A stretch of DNA of 45,534 nucleotides, from positions 1 through 45,534 of the forward strand of contig NZ_JAQTTX010000005.1 in the NCBI RefSeq assembly GCF_028710545.1, read 5' to 3'. The translations under genes and the position numbers were made by a program. The stretch is from Halothiobacillus sp. (GTDB taxonomy: Bacteria > Pseudomonadota > Gammaproteobacteria > Halothiobacillales > Halothiobacillaceae). The notes under the pieces are model-generated. The model was not told the DNA's origin, did no database searches, and was given only the letters and a program-made list of their open reading frames with translations. Shown here one piece after another: positions 14,879 to 25,035 of this stretch; within the stretch, counting starts at the first letter, position 1; each line of letters begins with the position of its first letter.

Positions 14879-17461
14879 ATGACTTCCAATAAACCCCAAA
14901 CGGTCGCAGGGCAAGATCAGTCCGATCCGATGCCAGCGGGTCTCGGCACCGCCGAAGCCGCGGCGCGTCTGACGCGGGACGGGTCGAACCTGCTGCCCGG
15001 CGCCACGCCTAAGTCTGCCTGGGCCATTGTGTTTGGCGTGCTGCGCGAACCGATGTTCCTCATGCTGCTGGCGGCGGGCGGCATCTACCTGCTCTTGGGC
15101 GACAAGGGCGAGGCGCTGTTCCTGCTTGGCTTTGTGTTCGTGGTCATCGGCATCACGCTGGCGCAGGAGCGCAAGACGCAGCGCGCGCTCGAATCCTTGC
15201 GCGATCTGTCCGCGCCGCGCGCGCTGGTGATCCGCGACGGCCGCGAGCAGCGCATCGCCGGGCGCGACGTGGTGGTGGGTGACCTGCTGGTGCTGCATGA
15301 AGGCGACCGCATTCCCGCCGATGCCCAGTTGGCGAGCGGTCAGGTCGATGTGGACGAATCGCTGCTCACCGGCGAGGCCGTGCCGGTGAGCAAACTGCCC
15401 GACCCGGTCGTGCATCCCGCCGCCACGATAGATAAAGACCATCCTGCGGCTCTGTTCGCCAGCACCGTGGTCACCAAGGGCGTGGGACAGGCGGTGGTGA
15501 CGGCCACCGGCGCGCGCACGGCGGTTGGGGGGATCGGCGCGGCGCTGGCGAATACGGCCGAGGTCGACTCCGGCCTGCAGCGCGCCTCGGCCAAGCTCAT
15601 CCGTAATCTCACGCTGATTGCGCTTGCGCTCGCCCTGTCGCTGGTGTTGCTGAACTGGCTGTGGGACGGGCGCACGCTGATGGAAAGCCTGCTGTCAGGC
15701 ATCGCACTGGCGATGGCCATTCTGCCCGAGGAAATCCCGGTCATCCTTACCGTGTTCCTCGCGCTCGGCGCATGGCGGCTGTCCAAGTCCCATGTACTGA
15801 CCCGTCGCGTGCCGGCGGTCGAGGCGCTCGGCGCGATTACCGTGCTGGCGGTAGACAAGACCGGCACGCTGACACAGAACCGCATGCAAGTGGCCGAACT
15901 CGTCGCCAGCGAGGAGCGCTTCGATGCCGAAAGCGCCGATCTGCCCGAGACCTTCCACACCCTGGTCGAGTTCGCCATGCTCGCCACCCCGCTTGATCCT
16001 TTCGACCCCATGGAGAAGGCCATTCAGGCCTTCGGTCATGCGCGGCTGACCGGCACCGAGCATGTACATGACGACCACAGCCCTACTCGTCAATACGATC
16101 TCGCCCCCGACATTCTGGCCATGACCCGGGTGTTCGCCACCACCCGACCCGAGGTGTACACGCTGGCCACCAAGGGCGCACCCGAGGCGGTCGCCGACCT
16201 CTGCCACCTGCCCGCGCCCGAACGCGCGGCCATCGCACGCGAGGTCGAGGCCATGGCCGCACGCGGCCTGCGCGTGCTGGGCGTGGCGCGGGGCAGCTGG
16301 CAGGCGCCGACGGAAGGCGCGCCCTGGCCTGCCAGTCAGCATGACTTCGACTTTGTGTTTCTCGGCCTGGTCGGCCTGATCGACCCGCCGCGTCCCGATG
16401 TGCCGGCGGCGATCGCCGAATGCCGCGCCGCCGGGGTGCGCATCGTGATGATGACCGGTGATCATCCCGCCACCGCGCGCGCCATCGCCGCGCAGGTGGG
16501 GCTCTCGGAACGCGCCGAGATCGTTACCGGCCCGGAAATCGCCGGTATGGATGAGGCCACACTACGCGAGCGGCTGCGCAGCGTCGATGTCTGCGCCCGT
16601 CTTGCCCCCGAGCACAAACTGCGGCTGGTGCGCGCACTGCAGGCCGACGGCCAGGTGGTGGCCATGACCGGCGACGGCGTCAACGATGCCCCGGCGCTGA
16701 AGGCCGCCGACGTGGGCATCGCCATGGGCGAGCGCGGCACCGATGTGGCGCGCGAGGCCGCCGCGCTGGTGCTGCTCGACGACAGTTTTGCCAGCATCGT
16801 GCAGGCCATTCGGGGCGGTCGGCGCATTTTCGACAACATCACCAAGGCCACGCGCTTTACCTTCGCGGTGCACATGCCCATCATCGCACTGGCGCTGCTG
16901 CCCGCGCTGCTGCACTGGCCGGTGTTGCTGCTGCCGGTGCACATCGTGCTGCTGGAACTACTCATCGATCCGGCCTGCTCCATCGTGTTCGAGGCCGAGC
17001 CCGCCGCAAAGGATGTCATGCAGCGTCCACCGCGTCCCCTGACGGCCAGCCCCTTCACCCTGAACAACATCGGTTTCGCCCTCCTGCAGGGGCTGGGCAT
17101 TGCCGCCGTGCTACTGGCCGGTCATGCGCTGCTACAACATTACACCGACTGGCCTGAGGCCGATTTGCGCCTGGCGGTGTTCAGCGCGCTGGTGCTGGCG
17201 CTGTTCCTGCTGATTCTGACCAATCGCGATCTGCGCCATGCGGCGATGTTCAACCTCCGGGCAGACAATCCGTGGCTGGCGCGGATGTTCGCGGCGGTGA
17301 CGGTCGTGCTCGCCGCCGTCGTACTGATTCCGGGATTGCGGGACGTGATGGGCTTTGCCAGCGTTAGCCTGCCGCCGCTGATCGCCGCATTCGCTCTGGT
17401 GTTGGGATGCGGGCTGTGGCTGCAGGGCTTGCGTTTGGCCTGGGAACGGCGTCTGGTTTGA
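14879..17461 (+). CDS. P-type cation-transporting ATPase
   Basis: This 860-residue ATP-driven pump has all the catalytic landmarks. They are the N-terminal cation ATPase domain (GLGTAEAAARL), the actuator loop LLTGEAVPVSK, the TM4 ion motif ILPEEIPVILTVF and the phosphorylated aspartate in DKTGTLTQNRMQV. The nucleotide site KGAPEAV, MTGDHPATARAIA and the hinge MTGDGVNDAPALKAADVGIA follow, then several C-terminal membrane helices. The PEEIP motif and the lack of CPC or metal-binding domains place it with P2/P3-like ATPases (Ca, Mg or H type) rather than soft-metal P1B pumps. The start is two bases after the previous stop. Codon use is very GC-rich. Confidence 0.88.
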   Translation: MTSNKPQTVAGQDQSDPMPAGLGTAEAAARLTRDGSNLLPGATPKSAWAIVFGVLREPMFLMLLAAGGIYLLLGDKGEALFLLGFVFVVIGITLAQERKTQRALESLRDLSAPRALVIRDGREQRIAGRDVVVGDLLVLHEGDRIPADAQLASGQVDVDESLLTGEAVPVSKLPDPVVHPAATIDKDHPAALFASTVVTKGVGQAVVTATGARTAVGGIGAALANTAEVDSGLQRASAKLIRNLTLIALALALSLVLLNWLWDGRTLMESLLSGIALAMAILPEEIPVILTVFLALGAWRLSKSHVLTRRVPAVEALGAITVLAVDKTGTLTQNRMQVAELVASEERFDAESADLPETFHTLVEFAMLATPLDPFDPMEKAIQAFGHARLTGTEHVHDDHSPTRQYDLAPDILAMTRVFATTRPEVYTLATKGAPEAVADLCHLPAPERAAIAREVEAMAARGLRVLGVARGSWQAPTEGAPWPASQHDFDFVFLGLVGLIDPPRPDVPAAIAECRAAGVRIVMMTGDHPATARAIAAQVGLSERAEIVTGPEIAGMDEATLRERLRSVDVCARLAPEHKLRLVRALQADGQVVAMTGDGVNDAPALKAADVGIAMGERGTDVAREAAALVLLDDSFASIVQAIRGGRRIFDNITKATRFTFAVHMPIIALALLPALLHWPVLLLPVHIVLLELLIDPACSIVFEAEPAAKDVMQRPPRPLTASPFTLNNIGFALLQGLGIAAVLLAGHALLQHYTDWPEADLRLAVFSALVLALFLLILTNRDLRHAAMFNLRADNPWLARMFAAVTVVLAAVVLIPGLRDVMGFASVSLPPLIAAFALVLGCGLWLQGLRLAWERRLV

Positions 17462-17576
17462 TCCAAGGGATGAACGCAAGCTGATCGGGATCAAGGTTTT
17501 CACGGTCAGGGTGCATCCTTTCACCCCGTGCATCGTCCTCTCTACACAAGACAAACCAAAACTCCTGGAGGTTTCC

Positions 17577-18017
17577 ATGCTCACCTATGATGTGACGCTT
17601 GACCGTGTCGATGTGCATGGCGCGCAGGCGCGTTGCAAAGACGCATGTATCGCCATCGATTCGGCGCTCGACGGCCGCCTGGATGCGTTCAATCCCGCCG
17701 AGTTGCTGCTCGCCGCGGTGGGCGCGTGCATGCTCAAGAACATCGAGCGCGTTGCGCCCATTCTCAAATTCCAATACCACGGGGTACACATCGCCGTGCA
17801 TGGCGAGCGGCAGGACGCGCCGCCGAAGATGGCGCGCATCGCTTACCGCATCGTCGTCGATACCGACGAAGACGATCACCGCCTCGCTCTGCTGCACCGC
17901 AATCTGCGGCAGTACGGCACCGTCTACAACACCGTCACTGGCGGCACGCAACTGGAAGGCACGATTGAGCGCGGAACGCGAACATCCCTGCAACCGGGAG
18001 ATTACAATCCATGTTAA
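17577..18017 (+). CDS. OsmC/Ohr-family protein
   Basis: The 146-residue protein has the OsmC fold: an N-terminal strand region, then FNPAELLLAAVGACMLKNIE, whose cysteine is the usual peroxidatic residue position, then a C-terminal strand set (IAYRIVVDTDEDD). A second cysteine occurs in RCKDACIAI near residue 22. OsmC and Ohr proteins reduce organic hydroperoxides; several unstudied subgroups exist, and this one lacks enough hallmarks to choose between them. I chose ATG 17577 because CTGGAGG lies six bases upstream. Its end overlaps the TolC-like gene by 7 bp, so it seems to lead the efflux operon. Confidence 0.82.
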   Translation: MLTYDVTLDRVDVHGAQARCKDACIAIDSALDGRLDAFNPAELLLAAVGACMLKNIERVAPILKFQYHGVHIAVHGERQDAPPKMARIAYRIVVDTDEDDHRLALLHRNLRQYGTVYNTVTGGTQLEGTIERGTRTSLQPGDYNPC

Positions 18018-19384
18018 AACTCGCAGCTTTGCGCCTTTTGCCTTTGCGTCGCATCGCGTTGATGCTGGCGTGTCTGGCCACGACGACCATTGCCGTGGCG
18101 CAATCACCGGTCAATGACCCACCCGTTTCTGCCGCCACCAACCTTGGATCAGTGCTCCAAACGATCAGCGAGCGTTCACCCGATGTGCTCGCCGCGCGGG
18201 CGGGCCGTGCGCAAGCCGATGCGCTGGTGCAACAGGCGCGCGCGGCCTGGTTCGGCAAGGTCGATGCCTATGCACTATCGCAGCATTTTAATGATCCACG
18301 CCTCACGCGGCCGATCACCCAGCCGCCGAATGTCGCAAACTATCCATTTTCCTCCGACCAGTTTGGCTACGGTGTCAATGCCCAGCTTCCGATCGACATC
18401 AGTGGTCAGATTGCCGCCGAGGTGGATGCGGCGCGCGCGCGTGCCGCCGGTGCGCAGTGGAGCGCCGAGGATGTACGGCTGCGTGCGCTGTTGCAAGGCG
18501 CCACCCTTTTCCGCAATCTCCAGGCGCTGGCCGGGCAGCGGCAGGCGCTGGACAAGCAGTTGCAGGCGCTCAAAAAGAGTGAGCGCGTAGCCGAGACCGG
18601 GCTGAAGGTGGGTAACATCGCCCGCGTCAATCTGCTACGGGTGCAGGCGGCGGTGGCGGCGGTGCAGGCGCAGATCGCCGGGGTGGACGGACAGGATCGC
18701 AAGGCGCGCGCGCAGCTCGCCGCACTCATGGGTGTGTCCGACTTTAAAGCAGCCGTGCCTGTGCCCGACAGCGGCCCTGCGCAAGTTCCGGCCAATCCCG
18801 ATTTGCCTGCGCCCGCCATTCAGGCCGCGCAGAGCGCATTTGAGGCCAGCCAAGACAAGGTACGCGCAGCAGAGCGCGCCATGCTGCCGCAGTTCGCTGT
18901 GACCGGTGGATGGAATCACAATGCGGTTCAGTGGAACACGCAACCGGTTGATACCTGGCAGATCAACCTGGGCGTGACCCTGAATCTATGGTCCGGTGGT
19001 GCACAGAAAAGCGCGATCGATGCCGCACAAGCAACGGCAATTCAATCTCAACAACAACTCAAGGCCGCGCAAGACAATATCCGCGCCGCGCGGGACGGCG
19101 CGGTGGCCTTGTGGAGTGCGCAGGATCAGTCGTGGCGTGCCGCCGAATCGGGCTTGCGCGCTGCCGCCGAGAGCGCCCGCATCGAACAGGATCGCTTCAA
19201 GAACGGCCTCGGTTCGGCCACCGATCTGATCACCGCCGAAGCCGCGCTGGCTTCGGCCCGTGCCAGCGTCGCTGGCGCTCTTTCCGGCTGGTGGCAGGCC
19301 GATGACGCCCTGCGCTACGCCTATGGCGAGCCGCCCGCCGCACTACAAGCCGTCGATTCCACCTCTTCGAGCACCCAGCCATGA
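18011..19384 (+). CDS. TolC-family outer-membrane efflux protein
   Basis: This is the outer-membrane channel of a tripartite efflux pump. The 457-residue protein has an N-terminal signal peptide (basic start, hydrophobic stretch, AVAQ cleavage near residue 31). It shows the alternating coiled-coil and strand pattern of two OEP repeats: LGSVLQTISERSPDVLAARAG in the first, and a second repeat near AIQAAQSAFEASQDKVRAAE. The strand VTLNLWSGGAQKSAIDAA is typical of the family's second barrel segment. It starts inside the end of osmC and its stop overlaps the adaptor gene start, fixing the order outer membrane, adaptor, pump. Confidence 0.9.
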   Translation: MLKLAALRLLPLRRIALMLACLATTTIAVAQSPVNDPPVSAATNLGSVLQTISERSPDVLAARAGRAQADALVQQARAAWFGKVDAYALSQHFNDPRLTRPITQPPNVANYPFSSDQFGYGVNAQLPIDISGQIAAEVDAARARAAGAQWSAEDVRLRALLQGATLFRNLQALAGQRQALDKQLQALKKSERVAETGLKVGNIARVNLLRVQAAVAAVQAQIAGVDGQDRKARAQLAALMGVSDFKAAVPVPDSGPAQVPANPDLPAPAIQAAQSAFEASQDKVRAAERAMLPQFAVTGGWNHNAVQWNTQPVDTWQINLGVTLNLWSGGAQKSAIDAAQATAIQSQQQLKAAQDNIRAARDGAVALWSAQDQSWRAAESGLRAAAESARIEQDRFKNGLGSATDLITAEAALASARASVAGALSGWWQADDALRYAYGEPPAALQAVDSTSSSTQP

Positions 19385-20562
19385 ACACATCCGTCAAATC
19401 CTCCGCCGCAACACCTAAGCGCAAACCCTGGTACTTGCTGCCCATCCCCATCCTGCTGATTGCAGGCGGGTTGTGGCTGCACTTTCACCGTCTGCATCAG
19501 GCCGATGCCAGCCCGCCCGCCGTCGCCACGCCTTGGGCGGTGCAAACCGGCGCAGTCCAGCACGGCACCGTGGCCGCGAGCTTGCAAAGCGTGGCCACCG
19601 TCGAAGCGCCCAACACCATCACGCTGGCGCCGCAGATTCAGGGCACTGTGACCTTCATCGGCCCGCGCGCCGGGGTGGCGGTCAAGCGTGGGGAGCTCTT
19701 GGTGCGTATCGACGCGCGGCAGATCGAGAGCAATATCGGGGCGCTCTCGCAACAACGCATCGCTGCCCGCGCCAACGCCGACTATGCCGCCAAACAGCAG
19801 GCACGCATCGACGCGGTGCTGGCCGAAGGCGGGGTGAGCCAGGCGCAGGCCGATCAGGCCCGCACTGCCACCGACGCCGCCCGCGCTTCGGTGCAGGCGC
19901 TATCCGATCAGATCACCGCGCTGCAAGTGCAACTCGGTTACGCCGAGCTGCGCGCACCCGAGGACGCAGTGGTGGCGCAGCGACTGGTCGAGGTGGGCGA
20001 CACCGCCGCACCCGGCAAACCGGTGTATCAACTCACCGCTGGAAAGGGTGCCATCGTGCGCGTGAGCCTGCCTTCCGACCAGCTCACACAGGTGAAGGTG
20101 GGCGATACCTTGCGCCTTGCCCAAGGCGGGCAGACACTGGATCTGCCCATCACCCGTATCGCCCCAGCAGTCAACGCGGCAGGATTGGGCACGGTCGAGG
20201 CCGATGCGACCAGCAGCCCGTTCGGCCTGCCCAGTGGCAGCAGCGTGGCGGCAAGCATCGAACTGCACTCACAAGCCGCTGCGACACTGACCGTGCCAGT
20301 GGCCGCGGTAATCGGCAGTGGCGAACAGGCGCATGTGCTGGCGTTCACGCCGGGCGCCCAGGCGGGCGAGCCGGGGCGGTTGCGCATCGTGCCGGTCAAG
20401 GTCTTGCAGGAAGGCGCGAACCGCGCCGCGGTCAGCGGGTCGCTTAAGCCCGGTGAGTCGGTGGTGATCGGCCAGACGGCCGTGCTGGCGCAGATGCGCG
20501 ACGGCGACGCGGCGGTAACGACTGCGGTGTCCACGGCGGCGGCAGCGGGAGCGGCGCAATGA
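19381..20562 (+). CDS. RND efflux periplasmic adaptor (membrane fusion protein)
   Basis: The 393-residue adaptor joins the TolC-like channel to the RND pump. It has an N-terminal membrane anchor (WYLLPIPILLIAGGLWLHF, residues 16-34), then a lipoyl-like half motif (TITLAPQIQGTVTFIG). An alanine-rich coiled-coil hairpin follows (residues about 115-180, with GVSQAQADQARTATDAARAS), then the second lipoyl half (YAELRAPEDAVVAQR), beta-barrel and membrane-proximal domains. The 4-bp ATGA overlaps with both neighbours show a tightly coupled operon. Substrate cannot be told from the adaptor; no histidine-rich metal-binding tail is seen. Confidence 0.9.
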   Translation: MNTSVKSSAATPKRKPWYLLPIPILLIAGGLWLHFHRLHQADASPPAVATPWAVQTGAVQHGTVAASLQSVATVEAPNTITLAPQIQGTVTFIGPRAGVAVKRGELLVRIDARQIESNIGALSQQRIAARANADYAAKQQARIDAVLAEGGVSQAQADQARTATDAARASVQALSDQITALQVQLGYAELRAPEDAVVAQRLVEVGDTAAPGKPVYQLTAGKGAIVRVSLPSDQLTQVKVGDTLRLAQGGQTLDLPITRIAPAVNAAGLGTVEADATSSPFGLPSGSSVAASIELHSQAAATLTVPVAAVIGSGEQAHVLAFTPGAQAGEPGRLRIVPVKVLQEGANRAAVSGSLKPGESVVIGQTAVLAQMRDGDAAVTTAVSTAAAAGAAQ

Positions 20563-23500
20563 ACTTCATGCAACGTCTGCTCGGCAGGCCGCATGCCATT
20601 ATCGCCATCGCCCTGCTGGTGGTGGTCGCGGGTATCGCGGCGTACTTCACCATGCCGATGAACCTGTTCCCGGACAGCAACCGGCCGATGATCACCGTGG
20701 TCACGCAATGGCCGGGCGCCGAGGCCAGCGATGTGGAACAGGACATTACCCACCCGATCGAAACCCAACTCTCCGCCATCGACGGCGTGCGTCGCGTCAC
20801 CTCGGTGTCGCGCGACCAGGTCTCAGCGGTGACGGTGGAATTCGAATACGGCAACGACATCAACATCGCAGCGACCAAGGTGCTCACCGAGCTCAAGCGG
20901 GTCGAGTCCAGCCTGCCCGGGGGCTCGCGCGCGCCGGTAATCTTCCGCATCACCAACGCGGCGCAGCCGGTCACTGTGCTGGCGCTCACTCCGGCGCCGC
21001 AGTCCAACCTCGGTTTGAGCGAGGTGCGACGCATTGCCGAAAACCAGTTACGCGACCGGCTGCTGCGCATTCCCGGCGTGGCCGAGGTCGAGGTGTTCGG
21101 CGGGCATGAACGGCAGGCGCAGGTCGATCTCGACCGCAGTGCGCTCGCCGCGCATCACCTGAACGTGACACAAGTGGCCGCGGCACTGGCGGCGAGCAAT
21201 ATCACCGCGCCGCAAGGACTGGTGCACCGTGACGGCTATCGCTTTTTGCTCACGCTCAACAGCCTGGCGCACAACCCGCAGCAACTGGCTGAGGTGCAGG
21301 TGCCGGTACCGGGCGGCGGTTTTGTGCGCGTTGGCGATCTGGGCAAGGTGGGCTGGGGCGATGCCGATCCGACCTCGCTGTACCGCGGCAACGGCAAGGA
21401 AGCTATCGCGGTCTCCTTGCTGCGCGGCGACAACGGCTATGCCGCGACCACCGCGCGCGCCATCGACGCCGAACTGCCCAAGATCGAGGCGCAGTTCCCG
21501 ATGCTCCACATCGCGCAGTCCGACGGCCAGTTGCGTCTGATTGATCTCACCGTGGACAACATGCTCGCCGCACTGCGCGACGCGCTGATCATGACCGTGT
21601 TCGTGATCCTGCTGTTCCTCGCCGACACCCGTGCTGCCTTCATCACCGCGCTGTCGCTCCCGTTCACCTATCTGCTCACCTTTTTGGTGATGAAGCTCAT
21701 CGGCTACGAGTTCGACATGATCACCCTCACCGCCATCATCATCGCGGTGGGGCTGCTGGCGGACGATGCCATCGTGGTGATCGAAAACATCGAGCGGCGC
21801 ATGCGCGAGCACGGCGAATCGGGGTTTGCGGTGGCGGCCAATGGCACGCAGGAAGTGATGCTGGCGGTGCTCTCCGGCACGCTGGCCAACGCCGTGGTGC
21901 TGCTGCCCATCGTGTTCATCGGCGGCTTCGTGCAGACGGTGCTGCGGCCGCTGTCGGTGAGCCTGATGGTGGCGCTGGCAGCCTCGTTCATCGTCGCGGT
22001 GACCATCATTCCGCTGCTCACGCCCTGGCTGCTCAAGCCCGGCGCGCGCGATCCGTTGCGCAAGCCGCTGTCCTACTTCGACCGCTGGGTCATTCAACCG
22101 CTCAAGCGCTTTTATGCCGCCACGGTGGGCTGGGCACTGGAACATCCCAAGCGCGTGCTGTTCATCGCCTTGGTGCTTACGGCCGTTTCGCTCAAGCAGT
22201 TGCCGGTGGTCGGCCGCGAACTCATGCCGCTGATGGACTCCGGCATCACCCAGATCAGCTTCGAGGCGCAGCCCGACACCGATGCCGCGCAGATGCAGCA
22301 CATCGCCAAGCAGGTCGACGCCGCGATTCGCGCCTCGGTCAAACCGGACTGGCTGCTTTCCACTTCCACCGTGGTCGGCGCCGAGCCGCAGGACAAATCC
22401 TTCGGTGCGGCGCGCATTTTTTCGCAGGGCATGACCACGGTGAACCTGGTCGACCGCTTCCACCGCAACGAGACGATCTTTGACATCAACAAGGCCATCC
22501 AGGCGCGCGTGCGCGCCATTCCCGGCGTGCTCAATGCCAATGCCGTGGTCTATGGCGCCACGCCCCTGTCGTCGATTCGCGGCACGGTGGATCTGATGGT
22601 CAGCGGCCCCGACTGGCGGGTGCTCGACCAGATCGCCGGCGAGCTTGAGCAGCGTCTCGCCAAGGTCGGCGGGCTGACCGGCTTCGAGCGCTCCTGGCAG
22701 GGCGATTCCAAACGGCTGCAGCTCGACGTGGACGCGGCCAAGGCGTCGAGCTACGGTCTGACGCCCGGCGCCATCGCCCAGCAGGTCGCCGCGCAGGTCA
22801 ACGGCATCCCCGGTGGCAGCCTGCGGGTCGAAGGCGAAAACAGCATTCCGGTGTGGGTACGGCTGCGGACTGACGAACGCTCCAGTCCGGCGGCGATTGC
22901 GGCGCTCAACCTCACCACGCCGAGCGGCGCCATCGTGCCGCTGGCACAGGTGGCCACGGTCAAGACCGTTTATGCGCCCACGTCTTATACCCACCAGAAC
23001 CTGGTGCGCACGGTGGATGTGATCGGTTACCGCCGCAATATCGCAGTGACCGCACTCGACCAGCATGTGACCGAAGCGCTCAAGGGCCTGCAACTGCCGC
23101 GCGGCTACACGATCTCGGACGAAGGTGAAATGAAGGAAATGAATGAATCCTTCACCCGACTTGGGCAGTCGCTGGCATTCGGCATCGTGCTGCTGGCCGT
23201 GGTGCTGGTGATTGCGTTCCGCTCCTTCATCACGCCGATCGCCATCCTGGTGACCCTGCCGTTGGCGGTGATCGGTGCCGCCTGGGCGATGCTCATTGCC
23301 GACAAGCACGGCTGCATGCCCTCATTCATGGGGCTGATCCTGCTCATGGGCATCATCGTCAAAAACGGCATTCTACTGGTGGACTTCGCACAGGAGGCGC
23401 TGGGCCGTGGCGTGCCGCTCAAGCAGGCCATTCTGCAAGCGGTCGATCTGCGCACCCGACCGATTCTGATGACCGCCACCGCCGCCGCGGTGGGCATGAT

Positions 23501-23684
23501 CCCGGTAGCCTTCGAATGGGCGGTGGGGCTGGAACGGCTGTCGCCGCTTGCCGTGGTGGCCATCGGTGGGCTGATCGTCGGCACCTTCCTCACCCTGCTG
23601 ATCGTGCCGGTGCTGCTGTTCCTGCTGCTCAAGCGGCGCTATCCCGAAACGAAGGCAGCACCGGCTGCCACAAGTTCCACATGA
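20559..23684 (+). CDS. RND-superfamily efflux permease, HAE-1 like
   Basis: The 1041-residue inner-membrane pump has the usual two-fold architecture: TM1 at the N-terminus, a large periplasmic loop, TM2-7, a second loop and TM8-12. TM4 carries LLADDAIVVIENIERRM with paired aspartates, the proton relay of drug-type (HAE-1) pumps; metal-type pumps usually have a single aspartate in a different context. TM10-11 contains GIIVKNGILLVDFA, equivalent to the AcrB lysine site. Length and motifs are complete. It is the last gene of the tolC-adaptor-pump operon. Drug, solvent or organoarsenical export are all possible; the substrate is not shown. Confidence 0.9.
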   Translation: MNFMQRLLGRPHAIIAIALLVVVAGIAAYFTMPMNLFPDSNRPMITVVTQWPGAEASDVEQDITHPIETQLSAIDGVRRVTSVSRDQVSAVTVEFEYGNDINIAATKVLTELKRVESSLPGGSRAPVIFRITNAAQPVTVLALTPAPQSNLGLSEVRRIAENQLRDRLLRIPGVAEVEVFGGHERQAQVDLDRSALAAHHLNVTQVAAALAASNITAPQGLVHRDGYRFLLTLNSLAHNPQQLAEVQVPVPGGGFVRVGDLGKVGWGDADPTSLYRGNGKEAIAVSLLRGDNGYAATTARAIDAELPKIEAQFPMLHIAQSDGQLRLIDLTVDNMLAALRDALIMTVFVILLFLADTRAAFITALSLPFTYLLTFLVMKLIGYEFDMITLTAIIIAVGLLADDAIVVIENIERRMREHGESGFAVAANGTQEVMLAVLSGTLANAVVLLPIVFIGGFVQTVLRPLSVSLMVALAASFIVAVTIIPLLTPWLLKPGARDPLRKPLSYFDRWVIQPLKRFYAATVGWALEHPKRVLFIALVLTAVSLKQLPVVGRELMPLMDSGITQISFEAQPDTDAAQMQHIAKQVDAAIRASVKPDWLLSTSTVVGAEPQDKSFGAARIFSQGMTTVNLVDRFHRNETIFDINKAIQARVRAIPGVLNANAVVYGATPLSSIRGTVDLMVSGPDWRVLDQIAGELEQRLAKVGGLTGFERSWQGDSKRLQLDVDAAKASSYGLTPGAIAQQVAAQVNGIPGGSLRVEGENSIPVWVRLRTDERSSPAAIAALNLTTPSGAIVPLAQVATVKTVYAPTSYTHQNLVRTVDVIGYRRNIAVTALDQHVTEALKGLQLPRGYTISDEGEMKEMNESFTRLGQSLAFGIVLLAVVLVIAFRSFITPIAILVTLPLAVIGAAWAMLIADKHGCMPSFMGLILLMGIIVKNGILLVDFAQEALGRGVPLKQAILQAVDLRTRPILMTATAAAVGMIPVAFEWAVGLERLSPLAVVAIGGLIVGTFLTLLIVPVLLFLLLKRRYPETKAAPAATSST

Positions 23685-23705
23685 CCTGACCACAAGGAGA
23701 TACTC

Positions 23706-25001
23706 ATGACCACCTCAAAACACCATGTCGTCGTACTCGGCGGCAACTTCGCCGGCCTTGCCAGCGCGCAGAAAATCCGTGAATACGCGGGCGACAGTGT
23801 CGATATCACCCTGATCGACCGCAAGGACTATCTGTTGTTCGTGCCCAACATTCCCACCGACGTGATGGAAAACCGCGATCCGCAACTGCGTCAAAGAATG
23901 CAGTTACGTCCGGTACTGCACGATGATGACATTGCATTCATCCAGGCCCAGGTCCAGCAGGTTGACATCGAGACAAAAACCGTCACGTTTCACCCGACCG
24001 AGCGGCCCGGTGAGGAATGCGACGTGCTGCACTACGACTACCTCGTGATCGCCATGGGCGCACACCTCACCTATGACCGAATCCCCGGTTTTGCCGAACA
24101 CGGTCACACTGTGTCCGATCTGTTCCACGGCGAGCGTTTGCGCCAATACCTGCATGAAGGCGGCTACCAGGGCGGCCCAATCGTGATCGGCTCGGCGCAT
24201 TTCCACCAGGGCGACGGCGCCGAAGGCCTCGAACCCTACCCCGGCGGCAGCATCCCCCATGCGCACGCGGCCTGCGAAGGCCCGATCATGGAGCTGACGA
24301 CGGCGCTGGCAAGCTGGCTCACCACCTCAGGCAAGGGCAAGCCGGACAAGATCACGGTGTTCACGCCCGAAGAGGAGCTGATCGCGGCCGATGCCGGCGA
24401 GAACAATGTGCGGCACTTCCTCAAGTTGATCGATGGCATGGGCATCCACTACCGCAAGAACATGCCCGATATCGCCCGGCTCACCGCCGAGGGCGTGGAG
24501 TTCCAGGGCGGCGAGACGATCGAGGCGGAACTCAAGATCATCCTGCCCGACTGGGTCGCGCATGACTGCCTGCGCGACCTGCCGATCTGCGACAGCATGG
24601 GGTTCATCAAGACCAATCTTCTGATGCGCAACCCGGAGCATCCGGAAATTTTCGCGGCCGGCGACTGTGCGGCGGTGACCATGCCGAAGATCGGCGGCAT
24701 CGGCCATCAGGAAGCCGAGATCGTCGGGCGGCAGATCGCGCTCGACATGGGCCGCATGGATGCCGAAGAGGCGAATCAGCCGCTGCAGCCGGTCACCTTC
24801 TGCATCGGCGACATGGGCGAGGGCAAGGCCTTCTATGTGCGCGCCAACACTTGGTTCGGCGGCCAGGATGAAGTGTTGAAAATAGGCCGCGTGCCCTATC
24901 GGCTCAAGATGAGCTACCGCGACCTGTTCTTCCTGACGCATGGCAAGGTTCCCGGCTTCGGCCTGAGCTTGGCGCAATTCGCAGCTGAAAAGGTGTTCTG
25001 A
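23706..25001 (+). CDS. SQR-like FAD/NAD(P) oxidoreductase
   Basis: The 431-residue flavoprotein begins with a Rossmann motif (VVVLGGNFAGLASAQKIREY) and has the second FAD-binding block IFAAGDCAAVTMPKIGGIG, both typical of the sulfide:quinone oxidoreductase / type II NADH dehydrogenase group. A cysteine in HAHAACEGPIME matches the position of one SQR active-site cysteine. Others (in DWVAHDCLRDLPICDSM) lie further on, but the full SQR triad is not certain. AAGGAG precedes the ATG. It follows the RND pump by 21 bp, with a rhodanese pair 3 kb downstream, so oxidation of sulfide or a related reduced sulfur compound is plausible. An alternative is a soluble FCSD-like or NDH-2-like enzyme. Confidence 0.75.
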   Translation: MTTSKHHVVVLGGNFAGLASAQKIREYAGDSVDITLIDRKDYLLFVPNIPTDVMENRDPQLRQRMQLRPVLHDDDIAFIQAQVQQVDIETKTVTFHPTERPGEECDVLHYDYLVIAMGAHLTYDRIPGFAEHGHTVSDLFHGERLRQYLHEGGYQGGPIVIGSAHFHQGDGAEGLEPYPGGSIPHAHAACEGPIMELTTALASWLTTSGKGKPDKITVFTPEEELIAADAGENNVRHFLKLIDGMGIHYRKNMPDIARLTAEGVEFQGGETIEAELKIILPDWVAHDCLRDLPICDSMGFIKTNLLMRNPEHPEIFAAGDCAAVTMPKIGGIGHQEAEIVGRQIALDMGRMDAEEANQPLQPVTFCIGDMGEGKAFYVRANTWFGGQDEVLKIGRVPYRLKMSYRDLFFLTHGKVPGFGLSLAQFAAEKVF

Positions 25002-25035
25002 TGGGCGTTTATGATTACAACCAGAGGATAATGAA

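Noticed and set aside
17636..17968. Alternative frames over osmC
   Set aside because: Arg-rich shadows; the OsmC frame has the conserved cysteine block and a good ribosome binding site.
21048..23309. 753-codon minus ORF inside the RND pump gene
   Set aside because: Very His/Arg/Gln-rich, the typical antisense shadow of a GC-rich membrane-protein gene; the plus strand has full RND motifs.
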